This document shows, piece after piece, positions 10,538 to 18,049 of a stretch of 64,000 nt of DNA (position 1 is its first letter; every line of letters starts with the position of its first letter). The translations under genes were made by a program, and so were the position numbers. The stretch spans positions 428,592-492,591 of the forward strand of contig NZ_OLMM01000005.1 in the NCBI RefSeq assembly GCF_900291475.1, read 5' to 3'. Below the pieces are notes generated by a model. That model saw only the letters and a list, made by a program, of their open reading frames with translations. It searched no databases and was not told the DNA's origin. Source of the DNA: Acidaminococcus hominis. GTDB lineage: Bacteria > Bacillota > Negativicutes > Acidaminococcales > Acidaminococcaceae.

Positions 10538-10575
10538 GGCCATTCATGTGAAATAAATATTTTACATGAATGGCC
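10538..10575. promoter_or_regulatory. 38-bp palindrome over the CMD gene promoter
   Basis: The arms 10538-10554 and 10559-10575 match at 16 of 17 positions (GGCCATTCATGT is the core of the left arm). The right arm covers the -35 box of the downstream promoter and there is no T-run, so an operator is more likely than a terminator. Confidence 0.55.
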
Positions 10576-10589
10576 TATTCCGATATAGT
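10561..10589 (+). promoter_or_regulatory. Promoter of the CMD-family gene
   Basis: TTTACA (10561-10566), 17-base spacer, TATAGT (10584-10589). The -35 is inside the long palindrome. Confidence 0.7.
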
Positions 10590-10647
10590 AAAAGGAGAAA
10601 ATCCAGTTGTTTTTTGTCAGGCTGGAGGTTTTGAAAGGAGCATAAAG

Positions 10648-11103
10648 ATGAAAACAGGGAAACGTTTACAAAAATGGGCAGCCGCACTGGCTGCGTCTTT
10701 TCTGCTGCTGTCCACTGGGGCCGCTTATGCGGCGGCGGCCCAGAATGCACCTGCCGCCAAGCCGGCAGGGAAGGTGACTGCCGGCCGGGATCAACTGGGG
10801 AGTATCGCCCCGGAATTTGCTCATTTGAACGATGATGTGCTTTTTGGGGAAGTTTGGGCCCGGGAAAAGGAGCTGTCTCCCAAACTGAGAAGCATTGTGA
10901 CGGTTACGGCGGTCATGTCCAGCGGGGTCCTGGACAGTTCCCTAAAGCACCACATTGCTAAAGCCAAGGAAAATGGTGTGACCCAGGAAGAAATGGCCGA
11001 AATCCTGACCCAGGCAGCTTTTTATGCAGGCTGGCCCAAGGCGTGGGCGGCATTCCGCTACATGAAGGAAATTTATGGAAGCCCCGCCCAGACGGGCAAA
11101 TAA
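10648..11103 (+). CDS. Exported carboxymuconolactone decarboxylase-family protein
   Basis: 151 residues from ATG 10648 (AAAGGAG upstream). Residues 1-30 are a classical signal peptide ending near AAYA-AAAQ. The remainder is an AhpD/CMD-like helical domain (FGEVWAREKELSPKLRSIVTVTAVMSSG ... LKHHIAKAKENGVTQEEMAEILTQAAFYAGWPKAWAA in part). The family includes gamma-carboxymuconolactone decarboxylases and AhpD peroxidase partners, but this protein has no cysteine, so an AhpD-type CxxC peroxidase chemistry is excluded. Exported members are common in anaerobic Negativicutes; the substrate is unknown. It is a single gene between its own promoter and a terminator. Confidence 0.85.
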   Translation: MKTGKRLQKWAAALAASFLLLSTGAAYAAAAQNAPAAKPAGKVTAGRDQLGSIAPEFAHLNDDVLFGEVWAREKELSPKLRSIVTVTAVMSSGVLDSSLKHHIAKAKENGVTQEEMAEILTQAAFYAGWPKAWAAFRYMKEIYGSPAQTGK

Positions 11104-11106
11104 AGG

Positions 11107-11137
11107 AAAAGCTCCGGATACAAATTCCGGAGCTTTT
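11107..11137 (+). terminator. Terminator between CMD gene and M20 peptidase gene
   Basis: AAAAGCTCCGGA / TCCGGAGCTTTT stem with a six-T tail on the plus strand. The A-rich 5' side could also terminate the converging minus-strand transcript. Confidence 0.85.
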
Positions 11138-11146
11138 TTCATAACG

Positions 11147-12268
11147 TTAGTTTTTCCCTGGCTGGGTAAGAAGACGGTGGATAAAGGTGCAGGTGTCTTC
11201 CAGGTCCTTTACCCGCAGTTCTTCTTCCGTGGTATGGACTTTGCTCATACCGGTGCTGAGGATGAGGGGGGTGAAGCCGTGGAGGGCCAGCACGTTGGCA
11301 TCGCTGCCTCCGCCGGTGGCCTGGATAGCGGGGGTAAAGCCCAGCTCCTGGTAGACGGCGCCCACCTCCCGTACAAAGGGATTCTGGGCCGGTACCTGGA
11401 AGACCGTATAGTTGGTTACCAGTTCCCAGTCCAGGACCGCTCCTGCGGCGTCACAGGCTTCCTGGAGGCATTGTTTCAGGTGTGCTGCCTGCCGGTTCAG
11501 TTTTTCCAGGCTGCGGCTGCGGACTTCCCCCTGGAGCAGGACCAGGTCCGGCACCACATTGTTGGGGCCCACACAGGTGAAGGTTCCCAGGTTGCAGGTG
11601 GTTTCTTCGTCAATGCGCAGCAGGTTCATGGCGGCCACACCTTTGGCTGCTGCCTGGATGGCGCTGATGCCCTTTTCCGGAGCCAGCCCTGCATGGGCTT
11701 TGCGGCCGTGGACCAGGGCCTTGAATTTCAGCTGCCCAGGCCCCTGAGTCACCAGCGTGCCCTGGGGACCGCCCAGATCGAAAATCAGGGCGTTTTTGCT
11801 TTGAAACCAGGTATAGTCCAAATGTTTTGTGCCCTGCATACCGGTTTCTTCTCCAATGGTAAACAGCACTTCCACTGTCCGGTGGGGACGCTGTTCCTCC
11901 ACCAGGGAGCGGAGGGCTTCCACAATGGCCGCCACCCCAGACTTGTCGTCGCCGCCCAGGACGGTGGTTCCGTCCGAGGTAATCAGGCCATTGTTAACCT
12001 GGGGCCTGATGCCGCAGCCCGGGGGCATGGTATCCATATGGGCCACCAGCAGTACGGGGCTGCCGGGAAGGGTACCGGGCAGTCTTCCATAGACGTTAAA
12101 GCCGTCTCCGGTACCGCTGTCCCTGCCAGCTGTATCCCGCCGGACCTCCAGGCCCAGCTCCCGCAGGGTTTTCAGCAGCAGCTCCCCCATAGGGGCCTCG
12201 CTGCCGGATACAGAATCCACCTGGACATAGGTGAGAAAGGTTTCCAATAAACGTTTTTGGTTGGGCAT
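11147..12268 (-). CDS. M20-family metallopeptidase (PepT-like)
   Basis: 373 residues from ATG 12268, preceded by GAGGAG; a GTG at 12292 lies inside the upstream gene. Two-domain M20 peptidase resembling peptidase T-like enzymes. Metal ligands and catalytic residues are seen in order: AHMDTM (His, catalytic Asp), GGDDKSG (bridging Asp), IGEETG (catalytic and metal-binding Glu), and the C-terminal KVHTTEE (His). The dimerization domain is between the EETG and the GGSDAN segments. Such enzymes cut di- or tripeptides in the cytosol. It is translated right after the NERD-like gene (5-base gap) as the second gene of a two-gene minus-strand operon. Confidence 0.9.
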   Translation of the reverse strand: MPNQKRLLETFLTYVQVDSVSGSEAPMGELLLKTLRELGLEVRRDTAGRDSGTGDGFNVYGRLPGTLPGSPVLLVAHMDTMPPGCGIRPQVNNGLITSDGTTVLGGDDKSGVAAIVEALRSLVEEQRPHRTVEVLFTIGEETGMQGTKHLDYTWFQSKNALIFDLGGPQGTLVTQGPGQLKFKALVHGRKAHAGLAPEKGISAIQAAAKGVAAMNLLRIDEETTCNLGTFTCVGPNNVVPDLVLLQGEVRSRSLEKLNRQAAHLKQCLQEACDAAGAVLDWELVTNYTVFQVPAQNPFVREVGAVYQELGFTPAIQATGGGSDANVLALHGFTPLILSTGMSKVHTTEEELRVKDLEDTCTFIHRLLTQPGKN

Positions 12269-12273
12269 GGGTT

Positions 12274-12921
12274 TCACTCCTCTACTTTGCACAGGGGCTC
12301 CAGGGCCTTTTGGATTGCCTCCAGTTCCTGGGCCGTATGGGGATGCAGCTGATGTTTTTTCAGCCAGTCCTTGAAGGTTTTCAGGGTTTGGGCGTAGGGC
12401 AGGGCCGCATCATCCAGGGTAATCTCCGGTTCTGCATAATTATCCGAGAAAAGCACAAAATAATGCAGAGTTAGATTTTCTATTTTATTCTTTTTTAGCA
12501 GATTCTCAATCTCAATTGCGTCTTTTTGCAGGAATGGAAGGGGATTCGCTATTTCCTGCGACATAGAATTATCAGAAATTTTCCATTGTTCGGCATGGTA
12601 CGAACCTTGTATAAAGTATCCGGTATACACGTTTTTAAGGATAACCAAATCCTGATTTAAAAGTACTAACAGGTCGCAGCCCTGGAGTAAAGGCGATGCC
12701 GGCCGTAAAATGCGGGCTTTTCCATGACTTTGTTTTTGCACGGCTTCGGTAATCCGCTTCAAGGAACCGGCGGGGGTCCTGGCCTTCTTCATGCGGCGCA
12801 AAACGTAGAAAAGCAGAGCAATTCCGCTTGCCAGCATCAAAAAGAACAGTAAATATTCCTTTAATGAATGGAGCTTCCAGAAGGCAAAATTGGGGAACAA
12901 ATTGATAACGACACTTTCCAT
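12274..12921 (-). CDS. Membrane-anchored NERD-like domain protein
   Basis: 215 residues from ATG 12921 (AAAGGAG 8 bases upstream). One hydrophobic segment at about residues 20-40 (YLLFFLMLASGIALLFYVL) anchors it, followed by basic residues. The soluble part resembles the NERD (nuclease-related) layout: a strand 'CDLLVLLNQDLVILKNVYTGYFIQG' in part, a Trp, 'NPLPFLQKD', and a strand 'LHYFVLFSD'. The acidic-x-Lys pair expected in active NERD domains is not obvious (the position reads LKN), so nuclease activity is doubtful. It leads the operon with the M20 peptidase. Family assignment is tentative. Confidence 0.6.
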   Translation of the reverse strand: MESVVINLFPNFAFWKLHSLKEYLLFFLMLASGIALLFYVLRRMKKARTPAGSLKRITEAVQKQSHGKARILRPASPLLQGCDLLVLLNQDLVILKNVYTGYFIQGSYHAEQWKISDNSMSQEIANPLPFLQKDAIEIENLLKKNKIENLTLHYFVLFSDNYAEPEITLDDAALPYAQTLKTFKDWLKKHQLHPHTAQELEAIQKALEPLCKVEE

Positions 12922-12981
12922 AGGCGATTCTCCTTTGGGAATTTTTTTGCAGAAGTAGAGGGAAAAGTTGAACTTGTAATT

Positions 12982-12987
12982 ATTATA
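12982..12987 (-). promoter_or_regulatory. Extended -10 element for the NERD-like/peptidase operon
   Basis: On the minus strand TGTTATAAT (TATAAT at 12987-12982) lies about 60 bases before the gene. No clear -35 box. Confidence 0.4.
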
Positions 12988-13105
12988 ACATAGAAATTCA
13001 TGAAAATAATAACAAGATAAAAGACTGGACAAGGCTTTTCCAAACATGCTATTATAAAGACAATCCGAACTTCTTGTGAAGAAATGTTCGAGGTTTTGAC
13101 TAATT

Positions 13106-13140
13106 CACAGCAGCTGGGCTGCTGTGCTTAGTATACAAAA
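13106..13140 (+). promoter_or_regulatory. Leader hairpin and GTATACAAAA motif before the AbgT gene
   Basis: CACAGCAGC (13106-13114), a 3-base loop, and GCTGCTGTG (13118-13126) form a perfect 9-bp hairpin. GTATACAAAA (13131-13140) follows directly and abuts the Shine-Dalgarno. The hairpin could be an operator or an RNA element; the GTATAC motif recurs in other intergenic regions of this window. Confidence 0.45.
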
Positions 13141-13160
13141 CTAAAAGGAGGGTGCATCGC

Positions 13161-14705
13161 ATGGAAGCAAAACAAGCATCCAAGCAAAACTGGGTGGATC
13201 GGTTTCTGAATACCATTGAAACCGTGTGCAACAAATTGCCTCCGCCCGCAATTCTGTTCGTGGTCTTATTCTTAATCGCTGCTGTAATTGGTACCGTAAT
13301 GACCGCAACCAATTTCAGCCTGGTGAACCCGGCAACTGGGAAAGCCGTGGTATCCCAAAACCTATTTTCTAAGGACGGGGTAACCTGGCTGCTGAACAAC
13401 CTGGTCAAGAACTTCACCGGCTTTGCCCCCATGGGTCTGGTAATCACCATGACTCTGGCCATCGGGTTCTGTGAAGAATCCGGCCTGTTGGTGACCATGC
13501 TGAGACGGTCCCTGAAAAATGTGCCGCCCTCCATTGTTCCCTATTTGATTGCTTTCCTGGGTACGGTGGGCAACATCGCTTCCGATACGGCCATGATCGT
13601 CATTCCGCCTTTGGCCGCCATTGTGTACATCGGCGTGAAAAAGCACCCGGTGGTAGGCATGATCGTTGGCTACGCCGGTGCCCAGGCTGGTTTTACCGCC
13701 AACCTGATGGTGGCAGGCACTGACTCCCTGCTGCAAGGCTTGACCAACCAGGCCATTGATGCCTTTTTGGGTACGCCCGGCGCCTTTGCCGTAGACGTAA
13801 CCTGTAACTGGTATTTCATGTTCGTTTCCACCTTCCTGTGCTCTTTGGTGATTGGTGCAGTTTCTGTAAAAATCATCGAACCGCGCTTTGGCAAGTACGA
13901 AGGGGCGGAAACGGAAGCAGAGGCTGTTGAAGTAACCCCCACGGAAGTCAAGGCCCTGCATCATTCTGCGCTGGCCGTTATTATCTACGTGGTTATTCTG
14001 GCTGTAGGCTTCTTTACGGGCATCTTGTCCAAGGACGGTCATACCCTGGTAGGTTCTCTGCTGCTGAAGGGCCTGATTCCTATTCTGTTCTTCCTGTTCA
14101 GCATTGCCGGCATTGTGTTTGGTATGAGCACCGGGAAATTCAATTCCATTAAAAGCATCAACGGTGCCATGGTAAAACAAATGAGCGGTATGGGCGCCTA
14201 TGTGGTGTTCTGCTTCTTCTGCGGCCAGTTCCAAGGGCTGTTCAACTGGACCCAATTGGGTACCTTGATGGCCATCAGCGGCGCTGACTTCCTGAAGGGC
14301 GTTGGTTTTACCGGTATCCCCATGTGCATTGCCTTTATCCTGATTACCGCCGGCGTAAACATTTTCGTTTCCTCCGGTTCTGCCAAGTGGGCTATTTTCG
14401 CCCCGATTTTCGTTCCCATGTTCATGCTGCTGGGCTACCATCCTGGTTTCGCCCAACTGCTGTACCGGCTGGGGGACTCCCCGGGCAACTGCTTCACGCC
14501 TATGAGCCCGTATATCTGGATGATCCTCAGCGTGGCCCAGGAAAAATACATGCCCAATCTTGCCATTGGTACCCTGATCTCCAACATGATCCCCATTGCG
14601 ATTGTGCTGCAGATTGCCTGGATCCTTTTCCTGATTGGTTGGCTGGCGCTGGGCCTGCCCATTGGACCTGGTGTAGGAACTATGCTTCCTCCTGGAATCC
14701 TGTAA
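13161..14705 (+). CDS. AbgT-family transporter
   Basis: 514 residues, start ATG 13161 after AAAGGAGGG (a GTG at 13152 overlaps it). About 11-13 hydrophobic segments cover most of the length after a short hydrophilic N-terminus. It shows AbgT-type sequence such as 'NKLPPPAILFVVLF', 'ASDTAMIVIPPLAAIVY', 'GFTANLMVAGTDSLL' and the C-terminal 'GDSPGNCFTPMSPYIWMIL'. E. coli AbgT imports p-aminobenzoyl-glutamate, while other members export sulfonamides/antimetabolites; the direction here cannot be read from sequence. It is a single gene with a leader hairpin and a strong terminator, transcribed divergently from the NERD-like gene. Confidence 0.92.
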   Translation: MEAKQASKQNWVDRFLNTIETVCNKLPPPAILFVVLFLIAAVIGTVMTATNFSLVNPATGKAVVSQNLFSKDGVTWLLNNLVKNFTGFAPMGLVITMTLAIGFCEESGLLVTMLRRSLKNVPPSIVPYLIAFLGTVGNIASDTAMIVIPPLAAIVYIGVKKHPVVGMIVGYAGAQAGFTANLMVAGTDSLLQGLTNQAIDAFLGTPGAFAVDVTCNWYFMFVSTFLCSLVIGAVSVKIIEPRFGKYEGAETEAEAVEVTPTEVKALHHSALAVIIYVVILAVGFFTGILSKDGHTLVGSLLLKGLIPILFFLFSIAGIVFGMSTGKFNSIKSINGAMVKQMSGMGAYVVFCFFCGQFQGLFNWTQLGTLMAISGADFLKGVGFTGIPMCIAFILITAGVNIFVSSGSAKWAIFAPIFVPMFMLLGYHPGFAQLLYRLGDSPGNCFTPMSPYIWMILSVAQEKYMPNLAIGTLISNMIPIAIVLQIAWILFLIGWLALGLPIGPGVGTMLPPGIL

Positions 14706-14712
14706 GAACCTG

Positions 14713-14746
14713 AAGTGGTGTGCGAATCTGCACACCACTTTTTTTG
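14713..14746 (+). terminator. Terminator after the AbgT-family gene
   Basis: AAGTGGTGTGC / GCACACCACTT, 11-bp perfect stem with a 6-base loop, then seven T. Confidence 0.92.
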
Positions 14747-14751
14747 TGTCA

Positions 14752-14781
14752 TTGACGGGGTGCGGTCAACAAAGTTATAAT
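14752..14781 (+). promoter_or_regulatory. Promoter of the ECF module operon
   Basis: TTGACG (14752-14757), 18-base spacer, TATAAT (14776-14781), about 20 bases before the ecfA1 start, giving a very short leader. Confidence 0.8.
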
Positions 14782-14801
14782 CTTAATTTATGGAGGATTT
14801 T

Positions 14802-15638
14802 ATGGAACCGATACTTGAAACGAGAAATTTGACCCATACCTATATCGATGGCCAAAACCAGGAAATGACGGCTCTAAAGGGCATCAACCTGTCCATTGCC
14901 CCCGGTGAATTTGTGGCCATTATTGGCACCAACGGCAGCGGCAAGTCCACCCTGGCCCGGCATTTCAACGGCCTTTTGCTGCCCACGGAAGGCCAGTGCC
15001 TGGTAGCGGGAATGGATACGTCCCTGGAAGAGAACCTGTGGCCGGTGCGCCAGCAGGTGGGCATGGTCCTCCAAAACCCGGACAACCAGATTGTGGCTGC
15101 CATCGTGGAAGAAGATGTGGCCTTTGGCCTGGAAAACATCGGGGTGCCCGGACCGGAAATCCGGCCTCGGGTCCAGCAGGCCCTGGAAGTGGTGGGCATG
15201 ACTGAGTATGCCAAGCATGCACCTCACCGGCTGTCCGGCGGCCAGAAACAGCGGGTGGCCATTGCCGGGGTGCTGGCCCTGGAGCCCCGCTGCATTGTTT
15301 TTGACGAACCCACCGCCATGCTGGACCCCAAAGGCCGGCAGGAGATTGTCAGCACGGTGCTGCGGCTGAACAAGGAAAAACACATTACCATTGTGTACAT
15401 TACCCACAAAATGGAGGAAGCCATCCTGGCGGACCGGATCATCGCCATGGACCAGGGAACAATCGCCCTGGAAGGCACCCCCAAAGAGGTATTCACCCAG
15501 GTGGACCGGATTCGTGCCCTGGGCCTGGAATGCCCTCTGGCCGCTGAGGTGGCCAATGTCCTGAACAAACAGGGGCACAAATTGCCTCCCATTCTGACCC
15601 ATAAGGAGTTGTGTGAAGCATTATGTCCATCCAAGTAG
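14802..15638 (+). CDS. ecfA1: ECF transporter ATPase EcfA1
   Basis: 278 residues from ATG 14802; the ATG at 14790 precedes the Shine-Dalgarno GGAGG (14792-14796). ABC ATPase with Walker A GTNGSGKST, Q-loop LQNPDNQ, signature LSGGQKQR, Walker B CIVFDEP and switch His (YITHKMEE). The NPDNQ after the Q-loop glutamine is typical of EcfA/CbiO proteins. It energizes uptake of vitamins or metals together with EcfA2 and EcfT, using substrate-specific S components encoded elsewhere. It overlaps ecfA2 by 16 bases. Confidence 0.95.
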   Translation: MEPILETRNLTHTYIDGQNQEMTALKGINLSIAPGEFVAIIGTNGSGKSTLARHFNGLLLPTEGQCLVAGMDTSLEENLWPVRQQVGMVLQNPDNQIVAAIVEEDVAFGLENIGVPGPEIRPRVQQALEVVGMTEYAKHAPHRLSGGQKQRVAIAGVLALEPRCIVFDEPTAMLDPKGRQEIVSTVLRLNKEKHITIVYITHKMEEAILADRIIAMDQGTIALEGTPKEVFTQVDRIRALGLECPLAAEVANVLNKQGHKLPPILTHKELCEALCPSK

Positions 15639-16489
15639 ATCATATCTCCTATACCTATATGGCCCACACCAGTCTGGAGCAGAAAGCCCTGGATGATGTG
15701 AGCTTTACCCTGGAAAAAGGGGAATTTGTAGCGCTTATCGGCCACACGGGCAGCGGCAAGTCCACCCTGGCTGAGCATCTGAATGGGCTGCTCCATCCTT
15801 CTTCCGGCCGGGTGCTGGTAGATGGGGTGGACCTGGCCGGCAAAGGTGCCCAGGTAAAAACCGCCAGGGGCAAGGTGGGTATGGTATTCCAATATCCGGA
15901 ACACCAGCTCTTTGCGGAAACTATTTATGAAGACGTGGCTTTTGGGCCTCGGAATCAGGGAAAGACCCCGGAAGAAGTGGAAGAAGCTGTCCGAAGCGCC
16001 CTGGAATTTGTGGATTTGGACTACGATACCTTTGCCCAACGGTCTCCTTTCCAATTGTCCGGCGGACAGATGCGCCGGGTGGCCATTGCCGGGGTAGTGG
16101 CCATGGAACCGGATTACCTGATTATGGACGAGCCCAGTGCGGGTTTGGACCCGGTCAGCCGGGACAATGTGTTCCACCAGCTGCTGCAAATTTTCCATAA
16201 GCGGAAAATGGGGGTGCTGCTCATTACCCATAGTATGGAAGAAGCGGCCCAGTATGCGGACCGGCTTCTGGTAATGCAGGGCGGGAAGGTCCATTTGGAC
16301 GGCCCGGCCCGGGAATTGTTTGCCAAGGAGCGCCAAAAGCTCCAGGAGCTGTCCGTGGATATTCCGGAGAGCCTGAAACTGGCTGATGAGCTGGCACAGG
16401 CTGGGCTGCCCCTGCACGGTACGCCTCTTACCCAGGACGAACTGGTGGCAGCTATTATGCGGGCAAAGGGGTGGAAACATGCTGACTGA
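15623..16489 (+). CDS. ecfA2: ECF transporter ATPase EcfA2
   Basis: 288 residues. Walker A GHTGSGKST, Q-loop FQYPEHQLF, signature LSGGQMRR, Walker B LIMDEPSAGLDP, switch LITHSMEE; the FQYPEHQLF version separates EcfA2 from EcfA1. The C-terminal about 60 residues form the helical extension that contacts EcfT. It overlaps ecfA1 (16 bases) and ecfT (11 bases), implying tight translational coupling. Confidence 0.95.
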   Translation: MSIQVDHISYTYMAHTSLEQKALDDVSFTLEKGEFVALIGHTGSGKSTLAEHLNGLLHPSSGRVLVDGVDLAGKGAQVKTARGKVGMVFQYPEHQLFAETIYEDVAFGPRNQGKTPEEVEEAVRSALEFVDLDYDTFAQRSPFQLSGGQMRRVAIAGVVAMEPDYLIMDEPSAGLDPVSRDNVFHQLLQIFHKRKMGVLLITHSMEEAAQYADRLLVMQGGKVHLDGPARELFAKERQKLQELSVDIPESLKLADELAQAGLPLHGTPLTQDELVAAIMRAKGWKHAD

Positions 16490-17288
16490 TATTACGCTGG
16501 GCCAATACTATCCCGGCAATTCCTGCATTCATCGTTTGGACCCCAGGACCAAAATCCTGTCCGTCCTGTTTTATATGGTCATGGTGTTTATGGCCGATTC
16601 GCCGTTGTCCTACGGACTGCTGATTGCCCTGATTTTTTTGGGCACCCTGCTGGCCAAGCTGCCGGCAGGTCTGCTGCTGCGGTCGCTGAAACCCCTGTGG
16701 GTCATTATTTTGCTGACCATGGGCATTCATTTTGTTACGGATCCCGGGAAGGTGCTGTGGAGCTGGAAATTCATTACCCTGACAGAAGAAGGCATCATTC
16801 TGGGAATCAAGATGTCCCTGAGACTGGTGCTGCTGCTTTTGATTTCTTCCTTGATGACCTTTACTACGTCACCCATTGTACTGACGGATGGAATAGAATC
16901 CCTGCTGCGGCCCTTTAAGAAAATCGGGGTGCCGGCCCACGAGCTGGCCATGATGATGACCATTGCCCTGCGCTTTATTCCTACCCTGCTGGAGGAAACG
17001 GACCGGATCATGAAGGCCCAGATGTCCCGGGGTGCGGACTTTTCTTCGGGGAATATCATGAAACGGGCCCGGAATATGCTGCCCATTTTGATTCCCCTGT
17101 TTATTTCTGCCTTCCGCCGGGCCGATGAACTGGCCCTGGCCATGGAAGCCCGGTGCTACCGGGGCGGGGAAGGTCGGACCCGGATGAATGAACTGGTTTA
17201 TAAAAAAGGTGATGGCGCTGCGGCCCTGGTGATGCTGGGCCTATTTGCCCTGCTGGCCTTTTTGAAATGGGGGCCGCTTGCTGCATGA
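16479..17288 (+). CDS. ecfT: ECF transporter transmembrane subunit EcfT
   Basis: 269 residues from ATG 16479 inside the end of ecfA2. There are about five to six hydrophobic segments, and two coupling-helix motifs: MSRGADF and ARCYRGG, the Ala/Ser-Arg-Gly signatures that dock into the two ATPases. No S-component gene is in the operon, as expected for a shared (group II) ECF module. It ends overlapping truA by 4 bases (ATGA). Confidence 0.95.
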   Translation: MLTDITLGQYYPGNSCIHRLDPRTKILSVLFYMVMVFMADSPLSYGLLIALIFLGTLLAKLPAGLLLRSLKPLWVIILLTMGIHFVTDPGKVLWSWKFITLTEEGIILGIKMSLRLVLLLLISSLMTFTTSPIVLTDGIESLLRPFKKIGVPAHELAMMMTIALRFIPTLLEETDRIMKAQMSRGADFSSGNIMKRARNMLPILIPLFISAFRRADELALAMEARCYRGGEGRTRMNELVYKKGDGAAALVMLGLFALLAFLKWGPLAA

Positions 17289-18022
17289 GAAGAACCATTA
17301 AGGCCCTGGTGGCCTACGACGGAACCAGTTACCAAGGGTTCCAGCGCCAGAAAAACGGGGTAGGTGTCCAGCAGGTGCTGGAACGGGCCCTGACCCGGGT
17401 ACTGGGCGAACCGATTTTGATCAAGGCGGCAGGCCGGACCGATGCCGGAGTCCACGGGCTGGGACAGGTGATTTCCTTTTCTACGGAAAGTCCCATTCCC
17501 CCGGAAAACTACCGGCGGGCTTTGGAGCCAGTCCTGCCCCCGGATATTGTCATCCGCACCGCGGAAGTGGCACCGGAGAATTTTCATGCCCGCTACGATG
17601 CTATTGAAAAAACGTACCAATACAAGGTACTTTATGCGCCTCTGCCGGATCCCTGTCAGCGGAACTATACCTGGGAAATCCGGGAGCCCCTGGAGGTAGA
17701 AGCCATGAACCAGGCAGCCCAGCTGCTTTTGGGCACCCACGACTTTTCTTCCTTCAAAAACCAAGGGAGCCAGGATCGGTCCCCGGTTCGGACCCTGAAG
17801 GAAGCTCATTGGGTGCAGGACGGGGACCTGTATGTGTTTACCATTACCGGGGACGGTTTCCTGTACCGGATGGTGCGCAATATTGTGGGCTGTCTGGTGC
17901 GGGTGGGCACCGGCAAATGGACGGTAGAAGATTTTGCGGCGGTACTGGCCGCTAAGGACCGGAAGCAAGCGGGGATGGCTGCTCCGGCCCAAGGACTTTA
18001 TTTAATGCATGTGAAATATTAA
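17285..18022 (+). CDS. truA: tRNA pseudouridine(38-40) synthase
   Basis: 245 residues; start ATG 17285 overlaps the ecfT stop. It converts uridines 38-40 in the anticodon arm of tRNA to pseudouridine. The catalytic Asp is in GRTDAGVHGLGQV, and the conserved 'YDGTSYQGFQRQ', 'RYDAIEKTYQYK' and 'GDGFLYRMVRNIVG' segments are present. Linkage ecfA1-ecfA2-ecfT-truA is a common Firmicutes arrangement; here rplM-rpsI do not follow, and a TonB-dependent receptor begins 27 bases later. Confidence 0.95.
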   Translation: MRRTIKALVAYDGTSYQGFQRQKNGVGVQQVLERALTRVLGEPILIKAAGRTDAGVHGLGQVISFSTESPIPPENYRRALEPVLPPDIVIRTAEVAPENFHARYDAIEKTYQYKVLYAPLPDPCQRNYTWEIREPLEVEAMNQAAQLLLGTHDFSSFKNQGSQDRSPVRTLKEAHWVQDGDLYVFTITGDGFLYRMVRNIVGCLVRVGTGKWTVEDFAAVLAAKDRKQAGMAAPAQGLYLMHVKY

Positions 18023-18049
18023 AACGAAAAATTGGAAGGGGCTTTTGCA

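Noticed and set aside
11075-12250. 391-codon plus-strand frame opposite the M20 peptidase
   Set aside because: The minus-strand frame has all M20 metal ligands in order; the plus frame is a shadow.
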